DNA from: Ferribacterium limneticum
GTDB lineage: Bacteria > Pseudomonadota > Gammaproteobacteria > Burkholderiales > Rhodocyclaceae
Length of the DNA stretch: 64,000 nucleotides
Direction: 5' to 3'
NCBI RefSeq assembly: GCF_020510625.1
Contig: NZ_CP075191.1
Coordinates: 534,001-598,000 of the forward strand
Below are positions 26,401-35,299 of the stretch, piece after piece. Numbering within the stretch: position 1 is the first letter of the stretch; the number at the start of each line of letters is the position of its first letter. Both the position numbers and the translations under genes were made by a program. Below the pieces are notes generated by a model. The model saw only the letters and a program-made list of their open reading frames with translations. It searched no databases and was not told where the DNA came from.

Positions 26401-28065
26401 ATGCGTCGATTGCTGGATGCGCTGATTCGCTTTGGGCAACGCCTTGTCGGCGGACAGCTGACCGCCTCCATTGAGGCAGTGACGCTGCTGGTCAGCCTGT
26501 TCTTCGCCCTTTTCTGCAATCAGCTTTTCCTGAAGGGCATGCTGTCCGGCTACGACATGGCCCAGCCGGCCAGCTGGGTGCTGGCCGCTTCGCTGCTGGT
26601 CGGCCTTGCTGCCGCGCATTTCATCCTGCTCAGCCCGTTCATGACGCGCTGGACGACCAAGCCGCTGCTCGCCTTGTTGCTTGTGACGACAGCCTTTGCC
26701 GTGCATTTCATGACGCGCTACAAGGTCTATCTCGACACCAGCATGCTGCGCAATGTGCTGGCTACCGATGTCCGCGAAGCGCGAGATCTGATGACCTGGT
26801 CCTTGATTCCGCAACTGCTGCTTTACGCGGTGCTGCCGCTATGGCTGCTCAGTCGTTTTCGTCTCAAGCAGCGGCCGGTCGGGCGAGCCATCCTGGTCCG
26901 CCTCGGCGCCATCATGCTCGCCCTGCTCGTGCTGGGTGGCGCCATCTTCCTGAACTTCCAGGACATGGCTTCGCTGATGCGCAACAACCGGGAGTACCGC
27001 TTCCTGGTCACACCAGCCAATTACCTGTATTCGCTCGGTCAGGTGACCCGCAGCCAGGCGCAGGCGGTCGAGGCCGTACGCGAACCGGTCGGTACCGATG
27101 CAGTACCCGGCAGCAGCTGGCAAACACGCGGCAAGCCGGTGGTCATGGTCATGGTCCTTGGCGAAACGGTACGCGCCGCCAACTGGGGCCTGTCCGGCTA
27201 TGCCCGGCAGACGACGCCTGAACTGGCGGCCGAGGCCGGCATCATCAACTTTGCCGACGTGACCAGTTGCGGCACCGATACCGAAACTTCGTTGCCCTGC
27301 ATCTTTTCGCCTTGGGGGCGGCGTCAGTACAACGAAACGCGCATCCGGAACAGCGAGTCGGTACTCGATGTCGTCGCCCGCGCCGGCTTCCGTGTGGTCT
27401 GGGTGGACAACCAGTCGGGCTGCAAAGGCGTCTGCAAGGGCGTCGAATCGATTCGCCCAGACCTGGCCAAATCACCGGACCACTGCTTTGGTGGTGAGTG
27501 TCAGGATGGCGCGCTGGTCGATTCCCTGAAACAGCTGGTCAGCGAAACACCGGGTAACCTGATGATCGTCCTGCACCAGATGGGCAATCACGGGCCGGCC
27601 TATTTCAAGCGCTATCCGGATGAATTCAAGAAATTCACCCCGGCCTGCGAGGATCCGGACCTGCCGCATTGTTCGGAGGGCAGTATCGTCAACGCCTACG
27701 ACAACGCGATCAGCTATACCGATCACGTGCTGGCCTCACTGGTCCGCACCCTGCGCGAGCATCAGGCCCACGATTCGGCGCTGCTCTACGTCTCCGATCA
27801 TGGCGAATCGCTGGGCGAAAAAGGCCTGTTCCTGCACGGCGTGCCCTACCGGATTGCGCCGGATGTGCAGACCAAGGTGCCGATGGTGATGTGGTTTTCG
27901 CCGGGCTTCGCCCAAAGCTTTGCGCTCGATACGGCCTGTATTGGCAAGGTCGCCGCCTCGCCGCAGTCTCATGACCATCTGTTCCACACCTTCCTTGGCA
28001 TGCTTGACGTAAAGACAAGCGTTTACGCGGCGGAAATGGACTTCTCGGCCAAGTGCAGGCAGTAA
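26401..28065 (+). CDS. eptA: Lipid A phosphoethanolamine transferase, EptA-like
   Basis: 554 aa from ATG 26401. Five N-terminal TM helices (to about residue 190) are followed by a periplasmic sulfatase-fold catalytic domain. Visible metal and catalytic motifs are GETVRAANWGLSGYARQTTP (nucleophilic Thr near residue 270), a glutamate in the same block, and SDHGESLGEKGLFLHG near 460. Multiple Cys pairs (TSCGTDTETSLPC, SGCKGVCKGV, CEDPDLPHC) match the disulfides of EptA/MCR enzymes. It transfers phosphoethanolamine from phosphatidylethanolamine to lipid A phosphate and can lower sensitivity to cationic peptides. The product diacylglycerol would be recycled by DgkA, which is encoded convergently next door. 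Confidence 0.92.
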   Translation: MRRLLDALIRFGQRLVGGQLTASIEAVTLLVSLFFALFCNQLFLKGMLSGYDMAQPASWVLAASLLVGLAAAHFILLSPFMTRWTTKPLLALLLVTTAFAVHFMTRYKVYLDTSMLRNVLATDVREARDLMTWSLIPQLLLYAVLPLWLLSRFRLKQRPVGRAILVRLGAIMLALLVLGGAIFLNFQDMASLMRNNREYRFLVTPANYLYSLGQVTRSQAQAVEAVREPVGTDAVPGSSWQTRGKPVVMVMVLGETVRAANWGLSGYARQTTPELAAEAGIINFADVTSCGTDTETSLPCIFSPWGRRQYNETRIRNSESVLDVVARAGFRVVWVDNQSGCKGVCKGVESIRPDLAKSPDHCFGGECQDGALVDSLKQLVSETPGNLMIVLHQMGNHGPAYFKRYPDEFKKFTPACEDPDLPHCSEGSIVNAYDNAISYTDHVLASLVRTLREHQAHDSALLYVSDHGESLGEKGLFLHGVPYRIAPDVQTKVPMVMWFSPGFAQSFALDTACIGKVAASPQSHDHLFHTFLGMLDVKTSVYAAEMDFSAKCRQ

Positions 28066-28073
28066 GCGCTAGT

Positions 28074-28149
28074 TGTCATCCCCGCGCAGGCGGGGATCCA
28101 GTTCGTTGATTTTCTGGATTCCCGCTTACGCGGGAAGGACCGTCCGGAA
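28074..28149. repeat. Dispersed REP-like palindromic repeat, copy 3 (between convergent genes)
   Basis: A shortened copy with TTGTCATCCCCGCG, a core GGGGATCCAGTTCGTTGATT and ATTCCCGCTTACGCGGGAA, ending GTCCGGAACTTA. It fills the gap between the convergent eptA and dgkA stop codons and could serve as a bidirectional terminator. Confidence 0.78.
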
Positions 28150-28150
28150 C

Positions 28151-28522
28151 TTATAGCAGTACGCAGGCCCAGATTACGGCCGCGTTGATCAGGCTGAGCA
28201 GCACCGCGGCGCTGCCCATGTCCTTGGCGCGCTTGGCCAGTTCGTGCTTTTCCGGCGAAGCTTTGTCGACGACGGCTTCCAGCCCAGAATTCAGGATCTC
28301 GACAATCAGGATCAGGATGATGCTACCGACCATCAAGGCGCGGTCGATGCCGCTATTGCCAAGATAAAAAGCCAGCGGAATGGTGATGGCAGCGAGCAGC
28401 ACTTCCTCGCGGAAGGCGGCTTCGTTTTTCCACGCGGCACTCAGGCCGTCACGCGAATAGCCGAGGGCATTCCACAAACGGGTCAGGCCCTTCTTGCCTT
28501 TGAAGGCGGCGGCATCGGTCAT
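28151..28522 (-). CDS. dgkA: Diacylglycerol kinase
   Basis: 123 aa with three TM helices, the normal size for DgkA. The family signature is present: [41 protein letters not shown] (catalytic glutamate and metal-binding EILNSAIE-like block) and [19 protein letters not shown]. It phosphorylates diacylglycerol to phosphatidic acid in the inner membrane, recycling lipid released by phosphoethanolamine transfer. Its ATG overlaps the uvrA stop codon by 4 bp (ATGA), so it is the distal gene of a uvrA-dgkA transcript. Confidence 0.95.
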   Translation of the reverse strand: MTDAAAFKGKKGLTRLWNALGYSRDGLSAAWKNEAAFREEVLLAAITIPLAFYLGNSGIDRALMVGSIILILIVEILNSGLEAVVDKASPEKHELAKRAKDMGSAAVLLSLINAAVIWACVLL

Positions 28523-31344
28523 TTCTTTTTCTCAAGCAAAGGTTTCAGGAAGCGTCCGGTATGGCTGGCCTTGCATTTGGCCACTTCTTCAGGCGTGCCG
28601 GCGACCAGGATGCGGCCGCCGCCGTCGCCGCCTTCGGGGCCGAGATCGACGATCCAGTCAGCAGTCTTTATGACGTCGAGGTTGTGCTCGATGACGACGA
28701 TGGTGTTGCCGTTATTGGCCAGTCGCTGCAATACGCTGAGCAGCATCTCGATATCCTGAAAGTGCAGGCCGGTGGTCGGTTCGTCAAGGATGTACAGGGT
28801 GCGGCCGGTGTCGCGCTTGGAGAGTTCAAGCGCCAGCTTGACGCGCTGCGCCTCGCCGCCGGACAGCGTGGTCGCACTTTGGCCGAGGGTGATGTAGCTG
28901 AGACCGACATCGACCAGCGTCTGCAACTTGCGGGCGATGACCGGGACGGCATCGAAGAACTCGCGGGCCTGCTCGACGGTCATGCCGAGGATGTCGTAGA
29001 TGTTCTTGCCCTTGTATTGCACTTCCAGCGTTTCGCGGTTGTAGCGCTTGCCGTGGCAGACGTCGCAGGGGACGTAGATGTCGGGCAGGAAGTGCATCTC
29101 GACCTTGATCATGCCGTCGCCCTGGCAGGCTTCGCAGCGGCCGCCCTTGACGTTGAAGCTGAAACGGCCCGGGCCATAACCACGCACACGCGATTCCGGT
29201 ACCTGCGAAAACAGTTCGCGGATGGGCGTCAGCAGCCCGGTGTAGGTCGCCGGGTTGGAGCGCGGCGTGCGACCGATCGGCGCCTGGTCGACGTTGATCA
29301 CCTTGTCGAACAGTTCGAGGCCGACGATTTCCTTGTGCGGTGCCGGTTCGGTCGTCGAGCCGTAGAGGTGTCTGGCGGCAGCGGCGTAGAGCGTGTCGTT
29401 GATCAGCGTCGATTTGCCCGAGCCGGAAACGCCGGTGATGCAGGTGAGCAGGCCGCCGGGGATTTCGAGCGTGACATCCTTCAAATTGTTACCGTAGGCG
29501 CCGACCACCTTGAGCTGCTTGTTCGGATCCGGCAGCCGGCGCTTTTTCGGCGCTGAAATCGATTTCCGCCCGGATAGGTAATCGCCGGTCATCGACAGCG
29601 GATTGGCCGTCACTTCTTCCGGCGTGCCCTGGGCAACGATGAAGCCGCCATGGACGCCGGCACCGGGACCGATGTCGACCACGTAATCAGCGGCGCGAAT
29701 CGCATCTTCGTCGTGTTCCACCACCAGCACCGTGTTGCCCATGTCGCGCAGATTCTTCAGCGTCTGCAGCAGGCGGTCGTTGTCGCGCTGGTGCAGGCCG
29801 ATTGACGGTTCGTCGAGCACATACATCACCCCGGTCAGGCCGGAGCCGATCTGCGAGGCCAGCCGGATACGCTGCGCCTCGCCGCCGGACAGCGTTTCGG
29901 CCGAGCGTTCGAGGCAGAGATAGTCGAGGCCAACGTTGATCAGGAAGCTCAGGCGGGCGGTGATTTCCTTGAGGATCTTGTCGGCCACCTGAGCCTTGGC
30001 GCCGGTCAATGTCAGACAGTTGAAGTAATTGCGCGCCTCGCCGAGTGGCAGACGGCTGATTTCGTGCAGCGTCTTGTCGCCAACGCGGACATGGCGGGCC
30101 TCGACGCGCAGCCGGGTGCCGGCGCAGCTCGGGCAGGCCGAACTGCTGACGTATTTCGACAACTCCTCGCGCACGGCATTGGACTCACTGCCGCGGTAGC
30201 GACGCTCCAGATTCGGGATGATGCCTTCGAAGCTGTGGCTGCGGTCGAAGCGGGTGCCTTTTTCGTTCAGGTAGCGGAAGTTGATAGCCACGTTACCCGA
30301 GCCGTAGAGGACCAGTTGGCGGACTTTTTCCAGCAACTCGTTCCATGGGGTTTCGACCGAGAAGGCGTAGTGATCGGCCAGCGACTCGATGATCTGGAAG
30401 TAGAACTGGTTCTTCTTGTCCCAGCCGCGAATGGCGCCGCCCGCCAGCGATGCCGCCGGGTTGGTGACGACGCGCTTGGGGTCGAAGAACTGGATGACGC
30501 CCAGGCCATCGCACTTCGGGCAGGCGCCCATCGGGTTGTTGAACGAGAAGAGGCGCGGTTCGAGTTCCTGCAGGGCATAGGAGCAGATCGGGCAGGCGAA
30601 CTTGGCCGAGAAGAGATGTTCGGTACCAGAGTCCATCTCCAGCGCGATGGCCCGTCCCTCGGCATGGCGCAGCGCCGTCTCGAAGGATTCGGCCAGTCGC
30701 TGGCGCATGTCGTCGCGCACCTTCAGCCGGTCAACGACGACATCGACAGTGTGCTTCTGCGTCTTGGCCAGCTTCGGAACGGCGTCGATTTCATAGACCG
30801 TGCCGTCGACGCGGACGCGGGCGAAGCCCTGGGCGCGCAGTTCGGCGAACAGATCGACCTGCTCGCCCTTGCGGTTGGCGACCACCGGGGCCAGCACCAT
30901 CAACTTTGTTTCCGCCGGCAGGGCCAGTACGGCATCGACCATCTGCGAGACGGTTTGTGCTTCGAGCGGCTGGTTGTGGTCCGGACAATATGGCGTGCCG
31001 GCGCGGGCGAAGAGCAGGCGCAGGTAATCGTGGATTTCGGTGACGGTGCCGACCGTTGACCGCGGGTTGTGCGAGGTCGCCTTCTGCTCAATCGAGATCG
31101 CCGGCGACAAGCCTTCGATCAGGTCGACATCCGGCTTCTCCATCAATTGCAGGAACTGCCGGGCGTAGGCCGACAGCGATTCGACATAGCGGCGCTGACC
31201 CTCGGCATAGAGCGTGTCGAAGGCCAGCGAGGACTTGCCGGAACCGGACAGGCCGGTGATCACGATCAGCTGGTCGCGCGGCAGGTCGAGGTTGATGTTC
31301 TTTAAATTGTGGGTGCGGGCGCCACGGATGCGGATGGTTTCCAT
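28519..31344 (-). CDS. uvrA: Excinuclease ABC subunit A
   Basis: 941 aa from ATG 31344 ([20 protein letters not shown]); the frame extends further upstream without conserved residues. Two ABC ATPase modules are seen, with Walker [15 protein letters not shown] and [14 protein letters not shown], signature motifs [12 protein letters not shown] and [12 protein letters not shown], and Walker [12 protein letters not shown] and [11 protein letters not shown]. Zinc-binding Cys clusters (CPICSY...[18 protein letters not shown]...CDVCHGKRY) complete the family profile. It is the damage-recognition subunit of nucleotide excision repair. The gene is separated from ssb by the M48 protease and MFS genes on the other strand. 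Confidence 0.98.
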   Translation of the reverse strand: METIRIRGARTHNLKNINLDLPRDQLIVITGLSGSGKSSLAFDTLYAEGQRRYVESLSAYARQFLQLMEKPDVDLIEGLSPAISIEQKATSHNPRSTVGTVTEIHDYLRLLFARAGTPYCPDHNQPLEAQTVSQMVDAVLALPAETKLMVLAPVVANRKGEQVDLFAELRAQGFARVRVDGTVYEIDAVPKLAKTQKHTVDVVVDRLKVRDDMRQRLAESFETALRHAEGRAIALEMDSGTEHLFSAKFACPICSYALQELEPRLFSFNNPMGACPKCDGLGVIQFFDPKRVVTNPAASLAGGAIRGWDKKNQFYFQIIESLADHYAFSVETPWNELLEKVRQLVLYGSGNVAINFRYLNEKGTRFDRSHSFEGIIPNLERRYRGSESNAVREELSKYVSSSACPSCAGTRLRVEARHVRVGDKTLHEISRLPLGEARNYFNCLTLTGAKAQVADKILKEITARLSFLINVGLDYLCLERSAETLSGGEAQRIRLASQIGSGLTGVMYVLDEPSIGLHQRDNDRLLQTLKNLRDMGNTVLVVEHDEDAIRAADYVVDIGPGAGVHGGFIVAQGTPEEVTANPLSMTGDYLSGRKSISAPKKRRLPDPNKQLKVVGAYGNNLKDVTLEIPGGLLTCITGVSGSGKSTLINDTLYAAAARHLYGSTTEPAPHKEIVGLELFDKVINVDQAPIGRTPRSNPATYTGLLTPIRELFSQVPESRVRGYGPGRFSFNVKGGRCEACQGDGMIKVEMHFLPDIYVPCDVCHGKRYNRETLEVQYKGKNIYDILGMTVEQAREFFDAVPVIARKLQTLVDVGLSYITLGQSATTLSGGEAQRVKLALELSKRDTGRTLYILDEPTTGLHFQDIEMLLSVLQRLANNGNTIVVIEHNLDVIKTADWIVDLGPEGGDGGGRILVAGTPEEVAKCKASHTGRFLKPLLEKKK

Positions 31345-31587
31345 CGCTGCTCTGGAACGGTAGGGGATAAGGGATGAACTATACGCAAAACAGGCCGGAT
31401 GCGCATCGATGGCTGGATGTATATACAGTTTTTCGCTCCCTCTTCCGGCTTGAAATCCCTCGTTTTTAGAGCTGCGGTTTAAGTCAAATGCATCATAAAT
31501 GCCTTTGGAATTATGGCAATGTGCTAGACTGTTGCCCCCGATCGCCAGCGGGCGGTCAATAATTCCAACGATCAAAGGATCAACACC
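31345..31587. promoter_or_regulatory. Divergent uvrA / M48 protease promoter region
   Basis: 243 bp without a gene, with lower GC than its surroundings in the half near the protease gene. An extended -10-like TGCTAGACT is centred near 31527, about 60 bp before the protease ATG. No LexA box of the CTGT-N8-ACAG type was found by eye upstream of uvrA. Confidence 0.35.
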
Positions 31588-32400
31588 ATGAAGATTTCTC
31601 TCGGCATGGAGAAAACCCAGTTCGCGGCAGCCCGTGGCGGCCGGTCACTGATGCTTGTCGGTATGGCAGCCCTCGTTTTGAGCGCCTGCAGCAACACCCA
31701 GGACATCTCGACCGCCAATGCCGAGGGGCTGGTCAAGGCCGGCAGCGCTGCGGTTCAGGCGGCGACCCTGAGCGACGCCGACGTGATGCAGCTTTCTGAC
31801 AAGTCCTGTGCCGAGCTCGACGGTAAATCGAAGATTGCCGCCGCCAAGAGCAAATACGCGCTGCGCCTGGCCAAGGTCGTCAAGAGCATGCCCAAGGCGG
31901 TCGATGGGGTGAATATCAATTACAAGGTCTACGAGACCAAGGAAGTTAACGCCTGGGCCATGAACAATGGCTGCGTTCGTGTCTATTCCGGCTTGATGGA
32001 CCTGATGACCGATGACGAAGTGCGCGGTGTGATCGGTCATGAAATTGGTCACGTCGCCCTCGGCCACTCCAAGAAGTCCATGCAGGTTGCCTACGCCGCC
32101 GGCGCGGCGCGTCAGGTTGCCGCTGCTTCGGGTAGTTCTGCCGTTGCCGCACTGAGCGCTTCGGATGTCGGTGCCATCGCTGAAAAGCTGGTCAATGCCC
32201 AGTTCTCGCAGGCTCAGGAAAGCGATGCCGACGACTATTCCTTCGATCTGCTGACCAAGGCCAAGCTCAAGCGTGAAGGCCTTATCTCGGCCTTCGAGAA
32301 GCTGGCCAAGCTTGGCGACAGCAACAGCATGCTCAGTTCGCATCCGTCTTCGGCGGGGCGCGCCCAGCACATCCGCGATCGTATCGCCGCCAAGAAGTAA
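31588..32400 (+). CDS. M48-family metalloprotease lipoprotein (LoiP/YcaL-like)
   Basis: 270 aa. A long n-region precedes a lipobox-like LSAC (cysteine about residue 34), so it is probably an outer-membrane lipoprotein facing the periplasm. Zinc site H151-E152-I-G-H155 is followed by VALGH, and the third ligand is the glutamate in [10 protein letters not shown] near residue 211. This arrangement is typical of periplasmic M48 proteases of the LoiP/YcaL/BepA group, which clear misassembled outer-membrane proteins. Unlike BepA there is no TPR domain. The ribosome site AAAGGA is well spaced. A strong terminator follows. Confidence 0.9.
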   Translation: MKISLGMEKTQFAAARGGRSLMLVGMAALVLSACSNTQDISTANAEGLVKAGSAAVQAATLSDADVMQLSDKSCAELDGKSKIAAAKSKYALRLAKVVKSMPKAVDGVNINYKVYETKEVNAWAMNNGCVRVYSGLMDLMTDDEVRGVIGHEIGHVALGHSKKSMQVAYAAGAARQVAAASGSSAVAALSASDVGAIAEKLVNAQFSQAQESDADDYSFDLLTKAKLKREGLISAFEKLAKLGDSNSMLSSHPSSAGRAQHIRDRIAAKK

Positions 32401-32421
32401 TCGGTCGGCCACGCTGGCAGC

Positions 32422-32449
32422 AAAAAAGCCGGGGTTTCCCGGCTTTTTT
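32422..32449 (+). terminator. Rho-independent terminator after the M48 gene
   Basis: The perfect inverted repeat AAAAAAGCCGGG/CCCGGCTTTTTT with a GTTT loop is bidirectional in form and lies 22 bp after the stop codon. Confidence 0.92.
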
Positions 32450-32541
32450 GCATTCTGGCGGCGATGGTTTCGCTCGGTGATCCGACTCGCCCCGGGCAGA
32501 AGGGCAATGAGCAAACCTGCTAATATTCCTCCTTCGCTGCA

Positions 32542-33771
32542 ATGCAACAAAGACAAACGACAATGGCCTCCCCAACCGACCGCATGAGCCCGGAAGAACG
32601 CCGCGCCGGCGCCTCCCTGGCTTCCATCTTCGCCCTGCGCATGCTCGGGCTGTTCCTGATTCTGCCGGTGTTTTCCGTCTATGCGAAAACCTTGCCGGGC
32701 GGTGACAATCTGGCGCTGGTCGGCTTCGCGCTGGGGGCTTACGGCCTGACGCAGGCTTTCTTTCAGATTCCCTATGGCATCGCCTCGGATATCTTCGGGC
32801 GCAAGCAGGTCATCGTCGTCGGCTTGCTGATCTTTGCTCTGGGCAGTTTTGTTGCCGCTTGGGCGCCGGATATGACCTGGATCATCGTCGGCCGCGTGCT
32901 GCAGGGGGCGGGCGCGATTTCAGCCGCTGTGACCGCACTGGCCGCCGACCTGACGCGAGAAGAGCACCGGACCAAGGTGATGGCGATGATCGGCTCGTCG
33001 ATTGGCCTCGTCTTCGCGCTGTCGCTGGTCGGGGCACCGATCCTGTATGGCTGGATCGGCATGGGTGGGCTGTTCGTCATGACCGGCGTCTTGGCGCTGG
33101 CCGCCATCGTCCTGCTGTTCAAGGCCGTGCCGCCTGCACCGCCGCCGCATGGCCACGAAAAACTGCCGCTGCGCCGGGTGGTTTTTGACCCTGATCTGCT
33201 GCGCCTGAATGTCGGCATCTTTGTGTTGCACATGGTCCAGATGGCCATGTTCGTCGTGCTGCCGCATGCGCTGGTCAGTCATGGCGGACTGGAAGCGGCA
33301 TCGCACTGGAAGGTCTATCTGCCAGCCGTGCTGGTCTCCTTTGCCATCATGGTGCCGGCCATCATCGCGGCCGAGCGCAAGGACAAGATGCGGCCGATTT
33401 TCCTGGCGGCGATCGGTCTGCTGGTCATCGTCCAGTCCGGCCTGCTCCTTTTCAGCGGCAGCCTGTGGCTGCTGGCATTGTGGCTGATGCTGTTCTTCGT
33501 GGCTTTCAACGTGCTGGAAGCAACACTGCCCTCGCTGGTCTCCCGCACGGCGCCACCGGCGGCCAAAGGGGCGGCCCTCGGTGTGTACAACACGACCCAG
33601 GCCCTTGGGCTATTCATCGGCGGTGCGGCGGGCGGATATATTGCCCAGCATTTCGGCGATAATGCGGTTTTCGCTGCCTGCACCGGTCTGATCCTGATCT
33701 GGCTGGTGGTCGCGAATTCCATGAATTTTCCGCAACGGCGCCCGGTCGCCGCGGCGACACAAACTGCTTAG
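32542..33771 (+). CDS. Major facilitator superfamily transporter (YajR-like)
   Basis: 409 aa with 12 predicted TM helices. The MFS motif A region is visible as GIASDIFGRKQVIVVG between TM2 and TM3, and the N-terminus RMLGLFLILPVFSVYAKTLPGG is typical of the YajR subgroup. Unlike YajR of E. coli it lacks a C-terminal soluble domain and ends soon after TM12. The gene order uvrA, MFS, ssb is common in betaproteobacteria. Substrate is unknown. ATG 32542 is used, although ATG 32563 is also in frame. Only 12 bp separate its stop from the ssb start, so ssb may be co-transcribed. Confidence 0.88.
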   Translation: MQQRQTTMASPTDRMSPEERRAGASLASIFALRMLGLFLILPVFSVYAKTLPGGDNLALVGFALGAYGLTQAFFQIPYGIASDIFGRKQVIVVGLLIFALGSFVAAWAPDMTWIIVGRVLQGAGAISAAVTALAADLTREEHRTKVMAMIGSSIGLVFALSLVGAPILYGWIGMGGLFVMTGVLALAAIVLLFKAVPPAPPPHGHEKLPLRRVVFDPDLLRLNVGIFVLHMVQMAMFVVLPHALVSHGGLEAASHWKVYLPAVLVSFAIMVPAIIAAERKDKMRPIFLAAIGLLVIVQSGLLLFSGSLWLLALWLMLFFVAFNVLEATLPSLVSRTAPPAAKGAALGVYNTTQALGLFIGGAAGGYIAQHFGDNAVFAACTGLILIWLVVANSMNFPQRRPVAAATQTA

Positions 33772-33783
33772 GAGACATTGGTA

Positions 33784-34254
33784 ATGGCATCGGTTAACAA
33801 ATGGATCGGCATTGGCAATCTGGGCCGTGACCCGGAAACGCGCTATACCGCCAGCGGTGAAGCGATCTGCAATTTCAGCATCGCTTGTACCGAAAGCTGG
33901 AAGGACAAGCAGAGCGGCGAGCGCAAGGAAATGACCGAATGGGTCCGTATCTCCGCTTTTGGCAAGCTGGCCGAGATTTGCAGCCAGTACCTGAAGAAGG
34001 GCTCGCAGGTTTACGTCGAAGGCAGCCTGCGGACCCGCAAGTGGACCGACAAGGAAGGCCAGGAGCGCTACACCACCGAAATCCGCTGCGATGACATGAA
34101 AATGCTGGGCTCGCGTCAAGGCATGGGTGCTCCCGCCGGCGGTAGTGGCGGTGGTGGTGGCGGTTACGACGAACCGACCGATTACTCGCCGGCGCCGCCG
34201 AAGAACAAGCCGAAGCCGTCCTTTGACGATCTCGGCGACGACATTCCGTTCTAA
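33784..34254 (+). CDS. ssb: Single-stranded DNA-binding protein
   Basis: 156 aa from ATG 33784, which has GGAGA eight bases upstream; a TTG two codons earlier is unlikely. The OB-fold is about 1-110 ([48 protein letters not shown]). A Gly-rich and Pro-rich linker follows, with the acidic tip [10 protein letters not shown] that recruits replication and repair proteins. Length and C-terminal DDIPF are canonical. It is the ssDNA-coating factor for replication, recombination and the excision and break-repair enzymes also encoded here. Confidence 0.98.
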   Translation: MASVNKWIGIGNLGRDPETRYTASGEAICNFSIACTESWKDKQSGERKEMTEWVRISAFGKLAEICSQYLKKGSQVYVEGSLRTRKWTDKEGQERYTTEIRCDDMKMLGSRQGMGAPAGGSGGGGGGYDEPTDYSPAPPKNKPKPSFDDLGDDIPF

Positions 34255-34357
34255 AAAAATGGCATTGCCTGCGCTACCGGCGTTACGCCGCCTCGCTGTA
34301 CGGTCTGGTACCGTCTTCGGCGGCACGCCTGGGCAGTGCGGTTCACTACCATTTTTT
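34253..34357 (+). repeat. Long imperfect palindrome between ssb and the HDOD gene
   Basis: A 105-bp element starts AAAAAAATGGCATTGCC and ends GGGCAGTG...CCATTTTTT, with apical stem ACGGT-CTGGT-ACCGT at 34300-34314 near its centre. The two halves pair imperfectly over most of their length. It begins inside the ssb stop codon and ends in six T, so it may act as the ssb terminator, an attenuator for the HDOD gene, or a small mobile palindrome. Confidence 0.6.
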
Positions 34358-34375
34358 ATCCAGAGGTAAATCTGC

Positions 34376-35224
34376 ATGGCCAACGCCGTCACCTTCAAGG
34401 TACTCGAAGACATCGCCCGGGATCTTTCCGGCAGCGAGATTACCTTTCCGACTTTTCTCGACATCACCTTCCAGGTGCGTGCCGCGCTGAAGGATCCGAA
34501 CCTGAGCGTCGAGCAACTGGCCAAGCTGGTCGGGGCCGAGCCGCTGATGAGCGCCAAGATCATCCGCATGGCCAACTCGGTGGCGTTGAACCCGAGCGGT
34601 CGCGAGATCGCCGACGTCAAGAACGCCATTGTCCGGGTCGGCATGGAGGCGGTGCGCACGGTGTCGTTTGCCGTGGCCATGGAGCAGTTGCTGAAATCGA
34701 AGCAGATGCAGCCTTTCGAGAATCTTTCCCAGCGTTTGTGGGAGCACACCTCGCACGTTGCCGCCTTGTGCCGCGTGCTGGCCCGCAAGCTGGCCAAGAT
34801 CAACGGCGACGAGGCGATGTTTGCCGGCCTGGTGCATGACCTCGGGGTGTTCTACCTGATGTCGCGCGCCGCCAATTTCCCGGAGCTGGTCAACGACAAG
34901 GTGGAGTTGCATGCCTTGCTGGTCGATTGGCATGACAACATCGGTCACGCCCTGCTGTCGGCGCTTGGCTCGCCGGAAGCCGTGCTTGAAGCGGTGCGCG
35001 ATCACGAGACCGAGCGCGAGATCGCGGCTGTCGGCAACTTGTCCGATGTGCTTTATGTCGCCAACAAGATCGCCAACCGGACCTCGTGCTGGCGCGATCC
35101 GGAGCTCGACGGCGCAGTCGATACCTCGATGCTGGATACGCTTTTCGATGCCGAGACGCTGGCTGAAATTGTCGAGGAATCAGAAGAAGAAGTGCAGTCG
35201 CTGAAGGCGGCCCTCGGCGGCTAA
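34376..35224 (+). CDS. HDOD-domain protein
   Basis: 282 aa. The HDOD domain spans about 20-220: FPTFLDITFQVRAALKDPNLSVEQLAKLV, then LMSAKIIRMANS and IVRVGMEAVRTVSFAVAM. HD-like residues appear in MFAGLVHDLGVFYL and a DWHDNIGHALLSALG segment, which resembles GSMFT/HDOD proteins that retain a degenerate HD site. HDOD proteins act as signalling scaffolds, often with c-di-GMP or two-component systems. Two diguanylate cyclases are encoded within 10 kb, but no direct link is visible. The ribosome site AGAGG is at normal spacing. The biochemical role is unknown. Confidence 0.82.
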   Translation: MANAVTFKVLEDIARDLSGSEITFPTFLDITFQVRAALKDPNLSVEQLAKLVGAEPLMSAKIIRMANSVALNPSGREIADVKNAIVRVGMEAVRTVSFAVAMEQLLKSKQMQPFENLSQRLWEHTSHVAALCRVLARKLAKINGDEAMFAGLVHDLGVFYLMSRAANFPELVNDKVELHALLVDWHDNIGHALLSALGSPEAVLEAVRDHETEREIAAVGNLSDVLYVANKIANRTSCWRDPELDGAVDTSMLDTLFDAETLAEIVEESEEEVQSLKAALGG

Positions 35225-35299
35225 GCCGTCCGGTGCCGGATCTGGATCGGCAGGAAGGTTCCGTGCCAACGGGCGTCTGATCGACGGGGAGCAGCTTTG

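Noticed and set aside
31345..31587. LexA (SOS) box upstream of uvrA
   Set aside because: No CTGT-N8-ACAG match could be found by eye.
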